64,000 bases of DNA from Metaphire vulgaris (taxonomy: Eukaryota; Annelida; Clitellata; Crassiclitellata; Megascolecidae): positions 5,550,140 through 5,614,139 of the forward strand of contig CM030840.1 in assembly GCA_018105865.1 (NCBI GenBank), given 5' to 3'. Position 1 is the first letter of the stretch; every line of letters begins with the position of its first letter. The position numbers and the translations under genes are program-made. Below, in pieces: positions 22,640 to 32,759 of this stretch. The notes under the pieces are model-generated. The model ran no database searches. It had not been told where the DNA came from and worked only from the letters and a program-made list of their open reading frames with translations.

Positions 22640-23140
22640 CATAGCTGGCGCAGAAATCAAGCTAGATTTACGATGTTCAAATGATGCAGCATGGATTCAA
22701 TGATTGGGGCAGTCGCAAACGCCTCGAGGGATTGATGGATGTCACTGAGGCGGGCGAAGAGTTCCAAAGAAGGGGTTGCTTTCTAGCGTTTCATAAATCT
22801 TTCCCCAGCATCACCGTCCTGGACGGAGGAGGGACATAAATCTAGATCGCTTGTTTGATCGCAGCTAGAGGACAATCAGTCAACATCGGCCATTGCTCGC
22901 AGAAATGTACTCCGGGCAGAGGGTCGTGCAGTGCTCGGACGCCCGACCATACAGCGTTTGTAAGGCGCCCTCAAGATCTTCAACCAGTGAGCCGTTCAAT
23001 AAAAAGTCACCATCCTTCCATCTCGCGCTCAAGATCAATCGCCCCGCAACTTCTCCGACTGCGTCGGTCAAGCTGATAGTCTGAAGCCCCAAAGAATGCT
23101 ATCGCAATAATCCAACCTGGATTTATTATTTCTCCTTCTT
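22640..23140 (-). pseudogene. LINE ORF2 C-terminal fragment
   Basis: The minus strand gives SRLDYCDSILWG near 23100. Then AGRLILSARWKD (about 23040), CPEYIS, PPPSRTVMLGKDL and LWNSSPASVTSINPS follow toward 22740. These follow the order of the CR1/L2 ORF2 C-terminus (LDYCNSIL, ARLIxxARRxDHVTP, APxYL, PRSRTxxxGDRSF, LWNSLP). Stops and shifts break it. Confidence 0.7.
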
Positions 23141-23365
23141 CGTGGATCGCTGATAATCGTGGAAACCAACAGTCGAACTCTGCGATCTTGCGCAGCTGAA
23201 AGTAGCAGGCTTACGGAGCTCACTTGACCGGCGAATAGAGAGTCGTCGTCGTCATCATTGCGCACCGTCCGTCGTCGATGACTGCATCACCGATCGTTCT
23301 AATATGTTTTTCGTCAGTATCTTAAAACATCATCAATTCTTGTTTTGCCAAAATTAAAACAGCGC
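23120..23365 (+). repeat. Dispersed repeat, copy 1
   Basis: TTATTATTTCTCCTTCTTCG at the start and TTTTCGTCAGTATCTTAAAA, then CATCATC, near the end recur at 23700-23880 and inverted at 24215-24420. Confidence 0.6.
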
Positions 23366-23699
23366 CCGATTTGTCGCGGTCCATGACATATCTCCTGCCC
23401 CTCGACAGTCCTCGAACCGAGATCGCATGTGTCCTCATCGACAGACGGACAGAATGACTGCCCGTCATCCGCGTAGGCATGCCAGACAACCCGTAAATCC
23501 GGCGAAAGCCCAGATCCTGCCCGAGGACTCAAAAAGGAGCGGACCTAACTGAACTCAAGGCTCATAGGACGGGGCGATTGGCTGACGTATGACCTTTCAG
23601 GAGACCTGCGTTCTTTCGAAAAGGTAACTGCGCAGCCAAAGTAACACTGTGTCTTTAATTCCAAAGGAATGATCGAGGCGGCGTAAACATTGTTAAAAT

Positions 23700-23880
23700 T
23701 GTTATTATTTCTCCTTCTTCGGGATAATCGTGAGACCAACAGTAACCGAAAACTCACTACAACGCTAAACGGTCTTCGCGTCATTAATCCGCATCGTCTC
23801 ATTTGCCATCGCATTCAGATTTTCGTCAGTATCTTGAAACATCATCGGCATTGTTGACCTTAACAAAAGTCAAAACTCCC
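23700..23880 (+). repeat. Dispersed repeat, copy 2 (one arm of an inverted pair)
   Basis: Shares GGGATAATCGTGAGACCAAC, AGTAACCGAAAACT and TCAGTATCTTGAAACATCAT, then CGGCATTGTTG, with the inverted copy at 24215-24420. Together they could form a long hairpin with a ~340-bp loop. Confidence 0.7.
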
Positions 23881-23992
23881 CTCACCTCGGCGCCCCGAAC
23901 CGCGACCTTCTGCGCCATTTATAGGCTCACGACAGACGGACAGAATGACTGCGGATACATACTACACAGACAATAAATGCATAGACAATAAA

Positions 23993-24127
23993 GGTAAAGG
24001 TGCAGGTAATCCAGTACTCGAACGAGCGTAGGGTTTCCGGCGCTGGTCTCCGGTTACTAGGCAAGCAGCGACGCAGGTGGCTTATGCCATTAATCTAGAG
24101 TTGGTTGTCATTACTTTCTCTATAAAT
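23993..24127 (-). mobile_element. 5S-derived SINE, body and tail fragment
   Basis: Contains the body word CTCGAACGAGCGTAGGGTTT (+ strand) and GCGACGCAGGTGGCTTATGC with the GGTAAAGG tail, but stops before the 5S-like head. It is a 5'-truncated copy of the element at 17826-18136. Confidence 0.8.
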
Positions 24128-24214
24128 AGGTCGGGTGCACAAACAATAATGAAGTCCTAACAAATGTAATGAGAGTTTTTAACGTTAACTATGCTGCGAT
24201 GAACACTGCCTTTG

Positions 24215-24420
24215 TCAAATCATAAAATTATTTTGCTGTTTTGACTTTTGTTAATGTACAACAATGCCGATGATGTTTCAAGATACTGACGAAAAACATG
24301 AATGATAGTGACAGTGATGACGACGACGACGACGACAATGATGACGACGACGACCGTTTAACTTGGTAGTCAGTTTTCGGTTACTGTTGGTCTCCACGAT
24401 TATCCGCTTACGAAGCCTTT
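24215..24420 (-). repeat. Dispersed repeat, inverted copy
   Basis: Reverse complement of 23700-23880, with a GAC/GAT microsatellite inserted. Confidence 0.7.
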
Positions 24421-24659
24421 GAAGCCGGATTTGTCTCTACTAAAACGCAGCTAATGATATCAAGCGGGACAATCGCACCGGGTAGATTAAGTTCGGGCAC
24501 CTCGAGTCTCTGATGACGCTAAATGAAGCCATCTGTTTACCAGAAGTAACTTCTTACCGGTCCGTTCCGCAGCTGTAGGTCTGAATGAAGATAATGAAAC
24601 TTCTCCAAAATGTCTCACTGATGATAATAATAATAATTATTTATGAGCATTAAGCGGCA

Positions 24660-25465
24660 TGACGCGAACCTGCTATCGTCACCTGCGGAGGATTAGACAG
24701 ACTCGTCGCTACCTTCTCGTGCGCTCACTAATCCTGTCGCTGTTAGATTACTGTAACAGTATCCGACAGTGTTTATTCTAGCCACCTTGACATTGGGGGA
24801 TTTTGAAATGTTTGGGGGACAAGGTCTGAGTCTCCACAGTTGGAGGGGGGATTTTCATCCCCAGCTAACATATAAAAATTGTTTGGGGAGGGGGAATTTT
24901 AAAACTTTGGGTGGATTGCACTCCCCAGAGAAGGCCTAGAATAAACACTGAGTATCCTGTACGGCCTTCCGGAAAGTCAGCTGCGTTGCCTTCCGGCAGC
25001 ACAGAATGTCTCCGCCCCGACTGATCTACGGTGCCAGATGGAGCGACCACGTGACCCCGCTGCTCAAGGATAAATTGCACTGGCTCCGGATTTCGGAGCG
25101 CATTGTCTATAAGCGGTGTTGGAATATGTAAAGGACACTCGATGATACTTACTTGCCCGGACTATCTGGTGTCGCTCGTACGACGCCATCTCACGCCTCT
25201 GCAGGCAGTCGGGAGCTTCGTCCCAGCCATCGCGTTCTTCTGGTCATCCCGCCTCCGTCAAAGACGGCGAAACTTGGTGAAAGATCGGTTAGGCGAGGAG
25301 GGGGATTCCAATCCTCTGGAATGGTCTTCCCTATACTATGCAACTAGCTCGATCACTAGTGCCCAGTTCGCAAAGAACCTTAAGACGCATCGTTTAGACA
25401 ATCATATGGTGTAAAGCACTATCGACTTAGGCTCTGCCTTGGGTATAGCGCTATATAAATCGTCA
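24660..25465 (+). pseudogene. LINE ORF2 C-terminus and 3' end, split by a MITE
   Basis: Before the MITE the frame reads RYLLVRSLILSLLDYCNSI. After it the frame resumes with LYGLPESQLRCL, SDHVTPLL and DKLHWLRISERIVYK. This is a textbook CR1/L2-type ORF2 C-terminus. Further relics (PPPSKTAKLGERSVR, then a 3' UTR with GGGTATAGCGCTATATAAAT) run to an AAT/ATT tail at 25466. The MITE at 24767-24950 therefore inserted after the LINE. The reading frame is broken in several places. Confidence 0.8.
24767..24950. mobile_element. hAT-like MITE inserted in LINE relic
   Basis: Same ends as 14153-14544 (CAGTGTTTATTCTAGCC and GGCCTAGAATAAACACTG). Flanks AGTATCCG (24758-24765) and AGTATCCT (24951-24958) are the decayed target duplication. 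It is internally shorter than its relative. Confidence 0.88.
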
Positions 25466-25534
25466 AAGTCAATAATAATAATAATTACTATTATTATTAC
25501 TATTTTATTTTTATCATTATTATTATTATTATTA

Positions 25535-25605
<71 letters not shown>
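25466..25605. repeat. (ATT)n microsatellite at LINE 3' end
   Basis: Long triplet run directly after a LINE 3' terminus, probably grown from its tail. Confidence 0.95.
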
Positions 25606-25606
<1 letters not shown>

Positions 25607-26789
25607 GTTAATTACCATTGCTTGTATGTGCACATGCGGAGTTTGATATTAAAATTGATATGACGTCACTTATACACGCGATAGAGATTTTTAGACAATT
25701 TTTTTACTATTGTAATTATTCGCTTTTATATCATTAGTTCTAATACTCTGAAGGTATCAATCGATGATATCCCAAATGAATCCGCAAAAGAAAAGGTCAT
25801 TCCAGAGATACTGATCGATCAGTGATGCACAGCGGGGCAAGCAATGGAGGATAGGTCGCTGCAGGCGTGCCTATAGAACTTTAACGCGCGATTTTTATTG
25901 GCGTCCACCTGACCCTGTAAAGCGAAGCAAGAGGCTGCGTCATGATTGCTTCGGTTTCTTTGGGTTAAGTCACCGACGGTTCATTAGTACACGATCCAGA
26001 ACATCATTCCGGCGCCCAAGGACATCATCATCATCATCATCGTGTCGGCGTTTGTGTTGTGTGTTGGGTGTCTTCGTTAAGACGGCGGTTCTCTTTAATG
26101 GCGCCCTATAATTTCAGTCTCTCTTCACGACTGCGTCAAAATGATTGCACCGATAATGGCAGAAAATTGTCCCCCACCCCACCAATACGAATTTTGCTAG
26201 AGCAACATCTATTATGCGAAGGCTAAATTCGAAGACTCCTTGAAGAATTTGGATACGTGATTTTGACTGTCAACATCTTTGTGTCTTGTCATAACAATAT
26301 TTAAGTTAGGTCTTCCAACACTGGCGCTCATTATATGTAAAGTTTCATTTACAAAGCGATTTGATCATAACGTAACTGGGATCAGATTCTTGATACATCT
26401 TAAGACAATCTTAAGACACTGACTTATTTCCCAAAATTCTCGAAAGATCATATGATAAAATTTTGACAAAATTTACTATCAACTTAGAAGTGTCTGAAGA
26501 TAATTTTAATCTCCGAAATAAGCAGAAAATAATCATTTAGAAAATATTGTAGATATTTACACAGACAGAATTTATAGCACGGATAGTTGAGCGGTAAATA
26601 AGGCATATCGAATCGGGATCTCTATAAGCCTACGCTAGGCATATACTGACCTATCGTACCTTGTTTACAGTGATATTAGCTTGACTGACTTGGATACAAA
26701 GTTTGGATACAGAGTTATTTTAAACGTCATTGCTGTGATTTTTTTGTGGGAGTTTCCACTGCATTATGGAAAACACAGATGTTTAACTA
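25606..26789. other. Intronic, unassigned
   Basis: Contains the 25752-25797 block shared with 5217-5262. A weak tRNA-like stretch at 26580-26625 was too degenerate to call. Otherwise nothing. Confidence 0.35.
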
Positions 26790-27029
26790 TCGCAGACCGG
26801 CAATAGCCGCATTTTAGAAATCGCCGAAAAGATCTTATATATATATATACATATAAGGTCTTATATATATATATATCTTCTATATATATATATATATATA
26901 TATCTCTTCTATATATATATATATATCTTCCATATATATACGGATATAAATAGTGCGCAATATAAGTGAATTATATATATATAAGATCTTTTAGGCGATT
27001 TCTAAAATGCGGCTATTACAGGTCTGAGA
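26790..27029. mobile_element. TA-flanked MITE with ~50-bp TIRs and AT-repeat centre
   Basis: The left arm TCGCAGACC then AATAGCCGCATTTTAGAAAT and CGCC-AAAAGATCTTATAT is mirrored at the right with few changes. TA lies just outside both ends (26788-26789, 27030-27031), consistent with a Tc1/mariner-type element. The centre is (TA)n with CTTC interruptions. Confidence 0.75.
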
Positions 27030-27044
27030 TAATTAAGCCTCTGG

Positions 27045-27195
27045 AAAGCACAGAAAGGGCGACCAACGACATCGATGCTGGAATGGATGTTCGACAATAC
27101 GGAAAAAAACAAGTATTCAGCCTTAAAGATAAAAGCTCAGGATAGAGAAAAGTGCATGGCAACGCTGGAGCATGGAACCTGTCTTTGGACAGAGC
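27045..27195 (+). pseudogene. LINE 3'-terminal ORF debris
   Basis: The frame reads LEWMFDNTEKNKYSALKIKA then QDREKW. The EW...G...L...A-DR-x-KW pattern is the C-terminal tip of some LINE ORFs. Short and decayed. Confidence 0.4.
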
Positions 27196-27407
27196 AGCTG
27201 AAGATTAAGAAGATATATAGCCTAATGTAGTATATATATTATATGCATATATTATATATAATATTATATATATATTCGCATTTACTGCATTAAAACACAA
27301 ATGACTAAAGCACAAACATAAAACAACACAATGCCAACAGAATGCTTATGTTGGCTCTTACCATTTTCTAAATCACGTTGTGCTGAGACTTCTCAGATGA
27401 CGAATTA

Positions 27408-29796
27408 CACTGGTCAACAAGGTTTTTGTTTCCTGTGCAATTTCTGGTGTTCCAGTTAGATTTTGTCATGCTGATTACAGGAATAATTTTGAAATTTTCC
27501 TATCACGTAAGTTTTTTGAGAAAAAGCTGATTTTAAATTTTAAAATTATAAGAATTTTAAAACCGTGGTTTTCGAGAGTTATCTGAGTTATGGGTATTCA
27601 GGTTAGGCAAGAATCTTATGTGACCGCCTTAACAGATGTAATATGCACTGCTGGCTCACTTAACTACATGGATTTTGAAAATTAGTATAATTAGGCATGT
27701 CCAGACATGCCCAGACGCGCCCAAACCTGTCTTCAAGACTACATGCCTAGCATGTATTGTTGCTATGGCTACGCAGTCCTATATAAATACCAAGCAGCAC
27801 TAGGAAGCAGCTGCAGTCTTTCTATTTGATGAGATATAACTGTTTAGTTAAAGGCTGTGAATTGAATATATTAACTAATCTAATTAAAGTTTCTGAAATG
27901 TGGCGTCGACGGCGCAATAGCAGTGACACTTTCTGCTACATCTGTGGAGAGTTTACGTTAAAATCACAGAAGCGGAGTATGACAGCAATCATAAAGAAAG
28001 GATATGAGTTATACTTTGGATGCAAAATTGGCGACCAGGATAAAGTATGGGCACCTCATATATGTTGTTCATCTTGTGCTACCAGTCTGCGAGCTTGGCT
28101 TGCAGGTAAGCGTCCATCCATGCCATTCGCCATACCAATGATATGGAGGGAGCAGAATAATCATGTAACGGATTGCTATTTCTGCATTACGAATGTTACA
28201 GGATTTTCTTCAAAGAATAGGAAGTCTATTGAGTATCCCAACCTTGCCTCGGCAATGAGACCAGTTCCACACGACGAGAGTCTTCCTGTTCCAACCCTCC
28301 CAAGTTTTGGACACTGGAGGACGAGGACGAGCATGCAGAGACAGATGAAATGCTGCAGATAGTTGATGATTCAGCTACGGAAGAGCCAGAGTTTGAGCCA
28401 TCGACATCCAACAATCCTCATTTGATTTCTCAGGCAGAGCTCAATGATCTGGTCAGAAACTTAGATTTGTCAAAAAATCAAGCAGAATTGCTTGGATCTA
28501 GGTTGCAAGGATGGAATCTGCTCTCTCCAGGTACAAAAAATTCAGTATTTCGTAAACGGCATGAAGACTTGACTCGATTCTTCAAAAAAATCGACAGTCT
28601 TACTTTTTGCATTGACATTGATGGATTGCTTTCTGCTTTCGGCTGTAAGCACAATCCATCCGAATGGCGACTTTTTGTTGACTCTTCGCTGTTAAGTTTA
28701 AAGGCTGTTTTGCTGCACAATGGCAATTCATACCCTTCAGTACCCATTGGACATGCTGCTTACATGAAGGAAACATATGAGAACATGCAGCTGCTATTGA
28801 AGCACATAGAATACTCGAGATACAACTGGAATATATGTGGAGATCTGAAAGTTGTTGCAATTCTACTCGGTCTGCAGCTAGGCTACACCAAGTACTGCTG
28901 CTTTCTTTGCGAGTGGGACAGACGAGCTAGAGATTCACATTATGTGAGAAAGGTCTGGCCACCTCGCAGGGACTTGGTTCCAGGACAGAAGAACGTTAAA
29001 CATGATCCCCTCGTTGATCCGAAGAACATTTATCTCCCACCTTTGCACATCAAACTTGGGTTAATGAAAAACTTCGTCAAAGCAATGAACAAAGAAAGTG
29101 AAGCCTTTACATACTTACGACAGAGGTTTCCACGCACCAGTGATGCTAAAATAAAAGAAGGCGTTTTTGTTGGCCCGCCGATTCGAGAGATGCTCAAGGA
29201 CAGTCACTTTGAGGGCCTTCTGCAGGGTGCCGAGCATGTTGCCTGGACAGCCTTCAGGGATGTTGTTGCTAACTTTCTGGGCAACTACAAGGCGCCAAAC
29301 TATGTTGAACAAGTTGGAAATCTGCTACAAGCTTACAAGGCAATGAAATGCAACATGTCACTGAAGATACACTTCCTTCATTCTCACTTGGACTTCTTCC
29401 CGGACAATCTCGGCGCCGTCAGTGATGAACATGGTGAAAGATTTCACAAAGACATTGCCAGCATCGAGAAACGCTACCAGGGAAAGTGGAGTCGTCTATG
29501 CTCGGAGACTACTGTTGGTCACTGATACGTGAAGCACAGGACAGTGACTACAAACGAAAATCTACAGCAAAACATTTCTAATTTTCTCATGTCTTGTCAT
29601 TATTGCCTAGATCCTTCTGTAGGATGATGTTGCAGAAGACGTTATAATAAGGTAAATGCTAAATTGTCGATTTCTTAAAAACCTTACGTGATACAGACAT
29701 TCTAAATACATATTTGTGTTCAGCAAGCCAAAATCTATTAGTTTCACCAAAATTTGTAGAGGAAACAAAAACTTGCATAAAATTTGTTGACCAGTG
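27408..29796 (+). mobile_element. DNA transposon with CACTG ends and TTA target duplication
   Basis: The left end is CACTGGTCAACAAGG, then TTTTTGTTTCCTGTGCAA. The right end is the imperfect complement (TTTGTTGACCAGTG at 29783-29796). TTA lies on both sides (27405-27407, 29797-29799). CACTG ends plus a 3-bp duplication point to the EnSpm/CACTA superfamily, by structure rather than proven transposase homology. It carries one long, twice-frameshifted ORF (next entry). Being the only gene in the element, that ORF is the natural transposase candidate. Confidence 0.8.
27826..29581 (+). pseudogene. Transposon-borne zinc-binding protein of the 'HGERFH' family, two frameshifts
   Basis: The first frame (27826 to about 28310) gives FCYICGEFTLKSQKRS, YELYFGCKIGDQDKVWAPH, ICCSSCATSLRAWLAGKR and DCYFCITNVTG, a Cys/His-rich N-terminal region with several C-x2-C pairs. 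The frame then shifts by one base near a TTTT run at 28308. The second frame (to about 29487) reads EDEDEHAETDEMLQIVDD, SQAELNDLVRNLDLSKNQAE, LLGSRLQGWNLL, ICGDLKVVAILLGLQLG, FLCEWDRRARDSHY, LHIKLGLMKNFVKAM and DEHGERFHKDI. A second shift near 29487 leads to SMLGDYCWSLIREAQDSDYK and a TAA at 29579-29581. I recognise this as a family with many unannotated copies in arthropod genomes (hemipterans, ants, spiders). Its biochemical function is not known to me. The flanking TIRs and TSD make a transposase role plausible. It resembles a recently active but now dead copy. Confidence 0.8.
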
Positions 29797-29879
29797 TTAC
29801 TTGTTTGTCATTAATTAAACAAATAAATTAAATAGCTTCCTTTAAATAATTATTATTTTAAAAACTTTTACAAGTTTAT

Positions 29880-29937
<58 letters not shown>
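29797..29937. repeat. (AC)n(AT)n microsatellite and flank
   Basis: CACACA run at 29880-29896 followed by a ~44-bp AT run. Confidence 0.9.
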
Positions 29938-29944
<7 letters not shown>

Positions 29945-30010
29945 CGTGAGAATGACATATCGCAAAAAAACGCAGACATCGAAATGGAAATATGAGCACG
30001 ATGACGTGAT
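29938..30010 (+). repeat. Repeat copy, inverted partner at 37925-38002
   Basis: GCGCCGTGAGAATGACATAT, CGCAAAAAA and ATCGAAATGGAAATATGAGC are shared with the reverse complement of 37925-38002. Both copies border AT microsatellites. Confidence 0.85.
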
Positions 30011-30390
30011 GCAGTGAAAGCATTGTGTCCTTGCTTTTGCGTTTTTTTCTTTTGCGTTGTTTCCGCTGCTTTTGCTGGATCATAAAGTATGATGAAAGCG
30101 CAAACGTAAATCAAAAATGAATTTCACAGTTATCGAGGCCGTACGTAATGGTTAGTCGATCGATGCTGCGCCATATATATATGACTTGGCGAATATTTGT
30201 TGAAATTGTTGTTTTGCAATTGTATTTGCTTTACTTTAACGCCGTTACCTTTGTCCATGAAATAGTGCACAGTGAAAGTTAATCATTTTTTTGTCATTGT
30301 AAAGTAGCAAGAATTGCCACGTAGCGCTCAAATATCGATGAGTTGTGTCAACAGCATTTAAATACAAAAGTAAGAAAGACTGTGTGCAAA
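30011..30390. other. Intronic, unassigned
   Basis: Nothing recognised. Confidence 0.35.
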
Positions 30391-30415
30391 TAATAATAAT
30401 AATAATAATAATAAC

Positions 30416-30466
<51 letters not shown>
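30391..30466. repeat. (AAT)n microsatellite
   Basis: Triplet run with one AAC interruption. Confidence 0.95.
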
Positions 30467-30467
<1 letters not shown>

Positions 30468-30599
30468 TAATTTTAAGTGGTTTAGGAGGCTAAGTAAGCC
30501 TGTGTGAAAACCACTGATGTAACCATATGATGCAAAAGAAGGGCGTTGCAATATTCTAGGCACGTACAGCTAGGTCCACACTAGTAAAGACTGTCCAAC

Positions 30600-30735
30600 A
30601 AGAAATGAGGAGGAGGAAATACAAGGAGGACAACCGAAAAGACGATGGGAGGATGACGTGGAGGAGTGGACAGGTCTGCAAATATCATCAGCAGTCAGGA
30701 AAACACAGGACATACATTGTTGGAGAAAGGAAATT
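30600..30735 (+). pseudogene. LINE 3'-terminal ORF debris
   Basis: The frame reads GGQPKRRWEDDVEEWTGLQI, then SSAVRKTQDIHCWRK. This matches the K-G-R-P-x-x-RW-x-DDV-x-x-W...A-x-DR-x-x-WR end typical of several LINE ORFs. Confidence 0.55.
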
Positions 30736-30834
30736 TTCTACTTCAGTTAATGAAGGAGCAAGGAGAAGATGAAGTACTCGTGGCGTCAGTCAATATACTC
30801 CATATTATATAGCGCCGCAGGGGCAAGGACGGCA

Positions 30835-31085
30835 GAGCCGAGTGATTAAGAGGTAGACAATCGATTTGGTCGAGGTTTAGATGAATGACCCCAGGATCCT
30901 TTGTCAAGCTGCATGGACGAACCGCTTGTCTCTGCATGCCAATGCGTGTACCCAGCGTCAGTCAAATTTCTTGCATACACATGCTTAGATACACTTGCAC
31001 ACATGTCAGTGCTTAAATTGTGGATGGGTTTCGGAGTTGACCCCACTGGTCGAAACCGAACCTCCCAGCGGAGTTGAACAATTTT
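30835..31085 (+). mobile_element. Possible tRNA-derived SINE, degenerate
   Basis: GGCAGAGCCGAGTGATTAAG resembles a tRNA-Leu/Ser 5' half with an A box. The expected B box is present only as a weak GTCGAGGTTTA. No tail could be identified, so the call is tentative. Confidence 0.35.
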
Positions 31086-31310
31086 GTACCTAAAATGTCC
31101 GATCCCCCACCTGGAGATAGACAATTTTGGGATTGGGATAGTCTGACCTCCTTTCATTTGTGAAAAATCTAGCGCTAACATATATGCATCAGAGATGGAC
31201 ATGGGTCCATTTTTTAGAACCCAACCCAACCCGACCCATCAAATCTCCAACCCAACCCAACCCATGCCGGCAATTGCAAGTATTCACCCAACCCAACCCA
31301 ACCAAGCTTC

Positions 31311-32069
31311 AAGTAAAGAAATTCAGCAAATTTATTGCTAAGCAACAATTTGTCAATTACTGCGTAAAATCATTTTAAAAAATTACCTCTCATGCGTCGC
31401 TGTAGGGCCTATGTTTTCCGCCATTATAATTATCAGTGACGTGCAAAGGAAGGTAGACGTCCGATTTATAATTTGTACTTACTCTCTAAAATTCAGCTTC
31501 AAATGTTGAAAGACTAACGAATAAGGAACCCTAGAGCCATGATAGCATTTGCTTAGCAAGTTCGCACGCACTCCCACGCAGTAGCTCATAAATGTTATTG
31601 GAGTCAATAAGGGGATTAAGATGGATTTACAGTGGATGGTTCAAAGAAAGTTACTATATAATAACCTTCATTCATCAATTTCGATTCTCGATTCCAATGC
31701 TTTGAATTAATTATTAATCCCACTGGTCTTATGCAAATATCTCGTGGCTGCGGATTAACATCTACCTATAGGCATGTGACGCTGCAAAATATCGAGAACG
31801 CAACGGGGGCCACAACGGCGAGAAGGGTTTTATATATCAAAGGATATATGACTTTAATGCTTTGTTCTGCTCTATTATATAGGAACAACTGTGTTTAGAT
31901 CAATGGAACCAGAGGCTCAAGACAGTCCTGAATATAACCCTCCGCCCCGCGCCAATCGCTTAACTAATATCCGTCATAAGCCAGTATTGCCAGCGACAGT
32001 TTGGCAGTATAATTTGTTAGGTGAAAATGCGGAAAACCATAACCATTTTCTATAACCAATATATGGTGT
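31311..32069. other. Interior of outer element, unassigned
   Basis: No coding signal recognised in the non-repetitive part of the outer element. Confidence 0.4.
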
Positions 32070-32759
32070 GTGCACTGCAGAGATGGGCACAATTAGACAA
32101 AAATCTAATCAATTAGAATTAGAATTAGTTGCTTCTAGCACCTAATTGATTAGCATTAGAATTAGTTCTACACTTTGTTCAATTAATTAGAATTAGCATT
32201 AGCTGCTGTCTAATCAATTAGAATTACAATAGTAGGGGCAGTGACGCAGATTAGTCGCTTGAGATTTTGTTCTCTTCAGTTTGTTTATTAACTTGACAAA
32301 TTTGAATGTTGCTCTTGCGAATTGTTAAAATTTTTACTCTTAATTTTTAGGCTGTTTCCTGCAGTTTATGTCGGTATATTTTTCTTTAACCAGTTTTATT
32401 TAACTTTGCCGGAATTTATAGACTCAGAATCAACATGACCTATTATCGCTCATTTCATTACCGTTACTATTTGTATTTGAATTGAATTTAGGCCTTCTCT
32501 TATAGTTTTTTACAAATTAAATTTTTACTCCACACTAATATTGGCTGCACTTTTGACCTCGTGCTGAGCTTATGAGCCGCTGCATGAGCTGAAAGATAAT
32601 TTGACTTTTCTTCACAACTTTATTTTACTCGTTAATCTCAGCCTGACATCATGACATTATTTCCTCTCTATTTGTTTATTCTAACTGTTCATTTCTTTTC
32701 CCTAAGCTTGATATACGAAAACCGATTAATCATTGGACCTACCGCACTGCCGTTGATCA

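Noticed and set aside
26580..26640. tRNA-like sequence (AGTTGAGCGGTAAATAAGGC)
   Set aside because: Only an A-box-like stretch; no B box within range.
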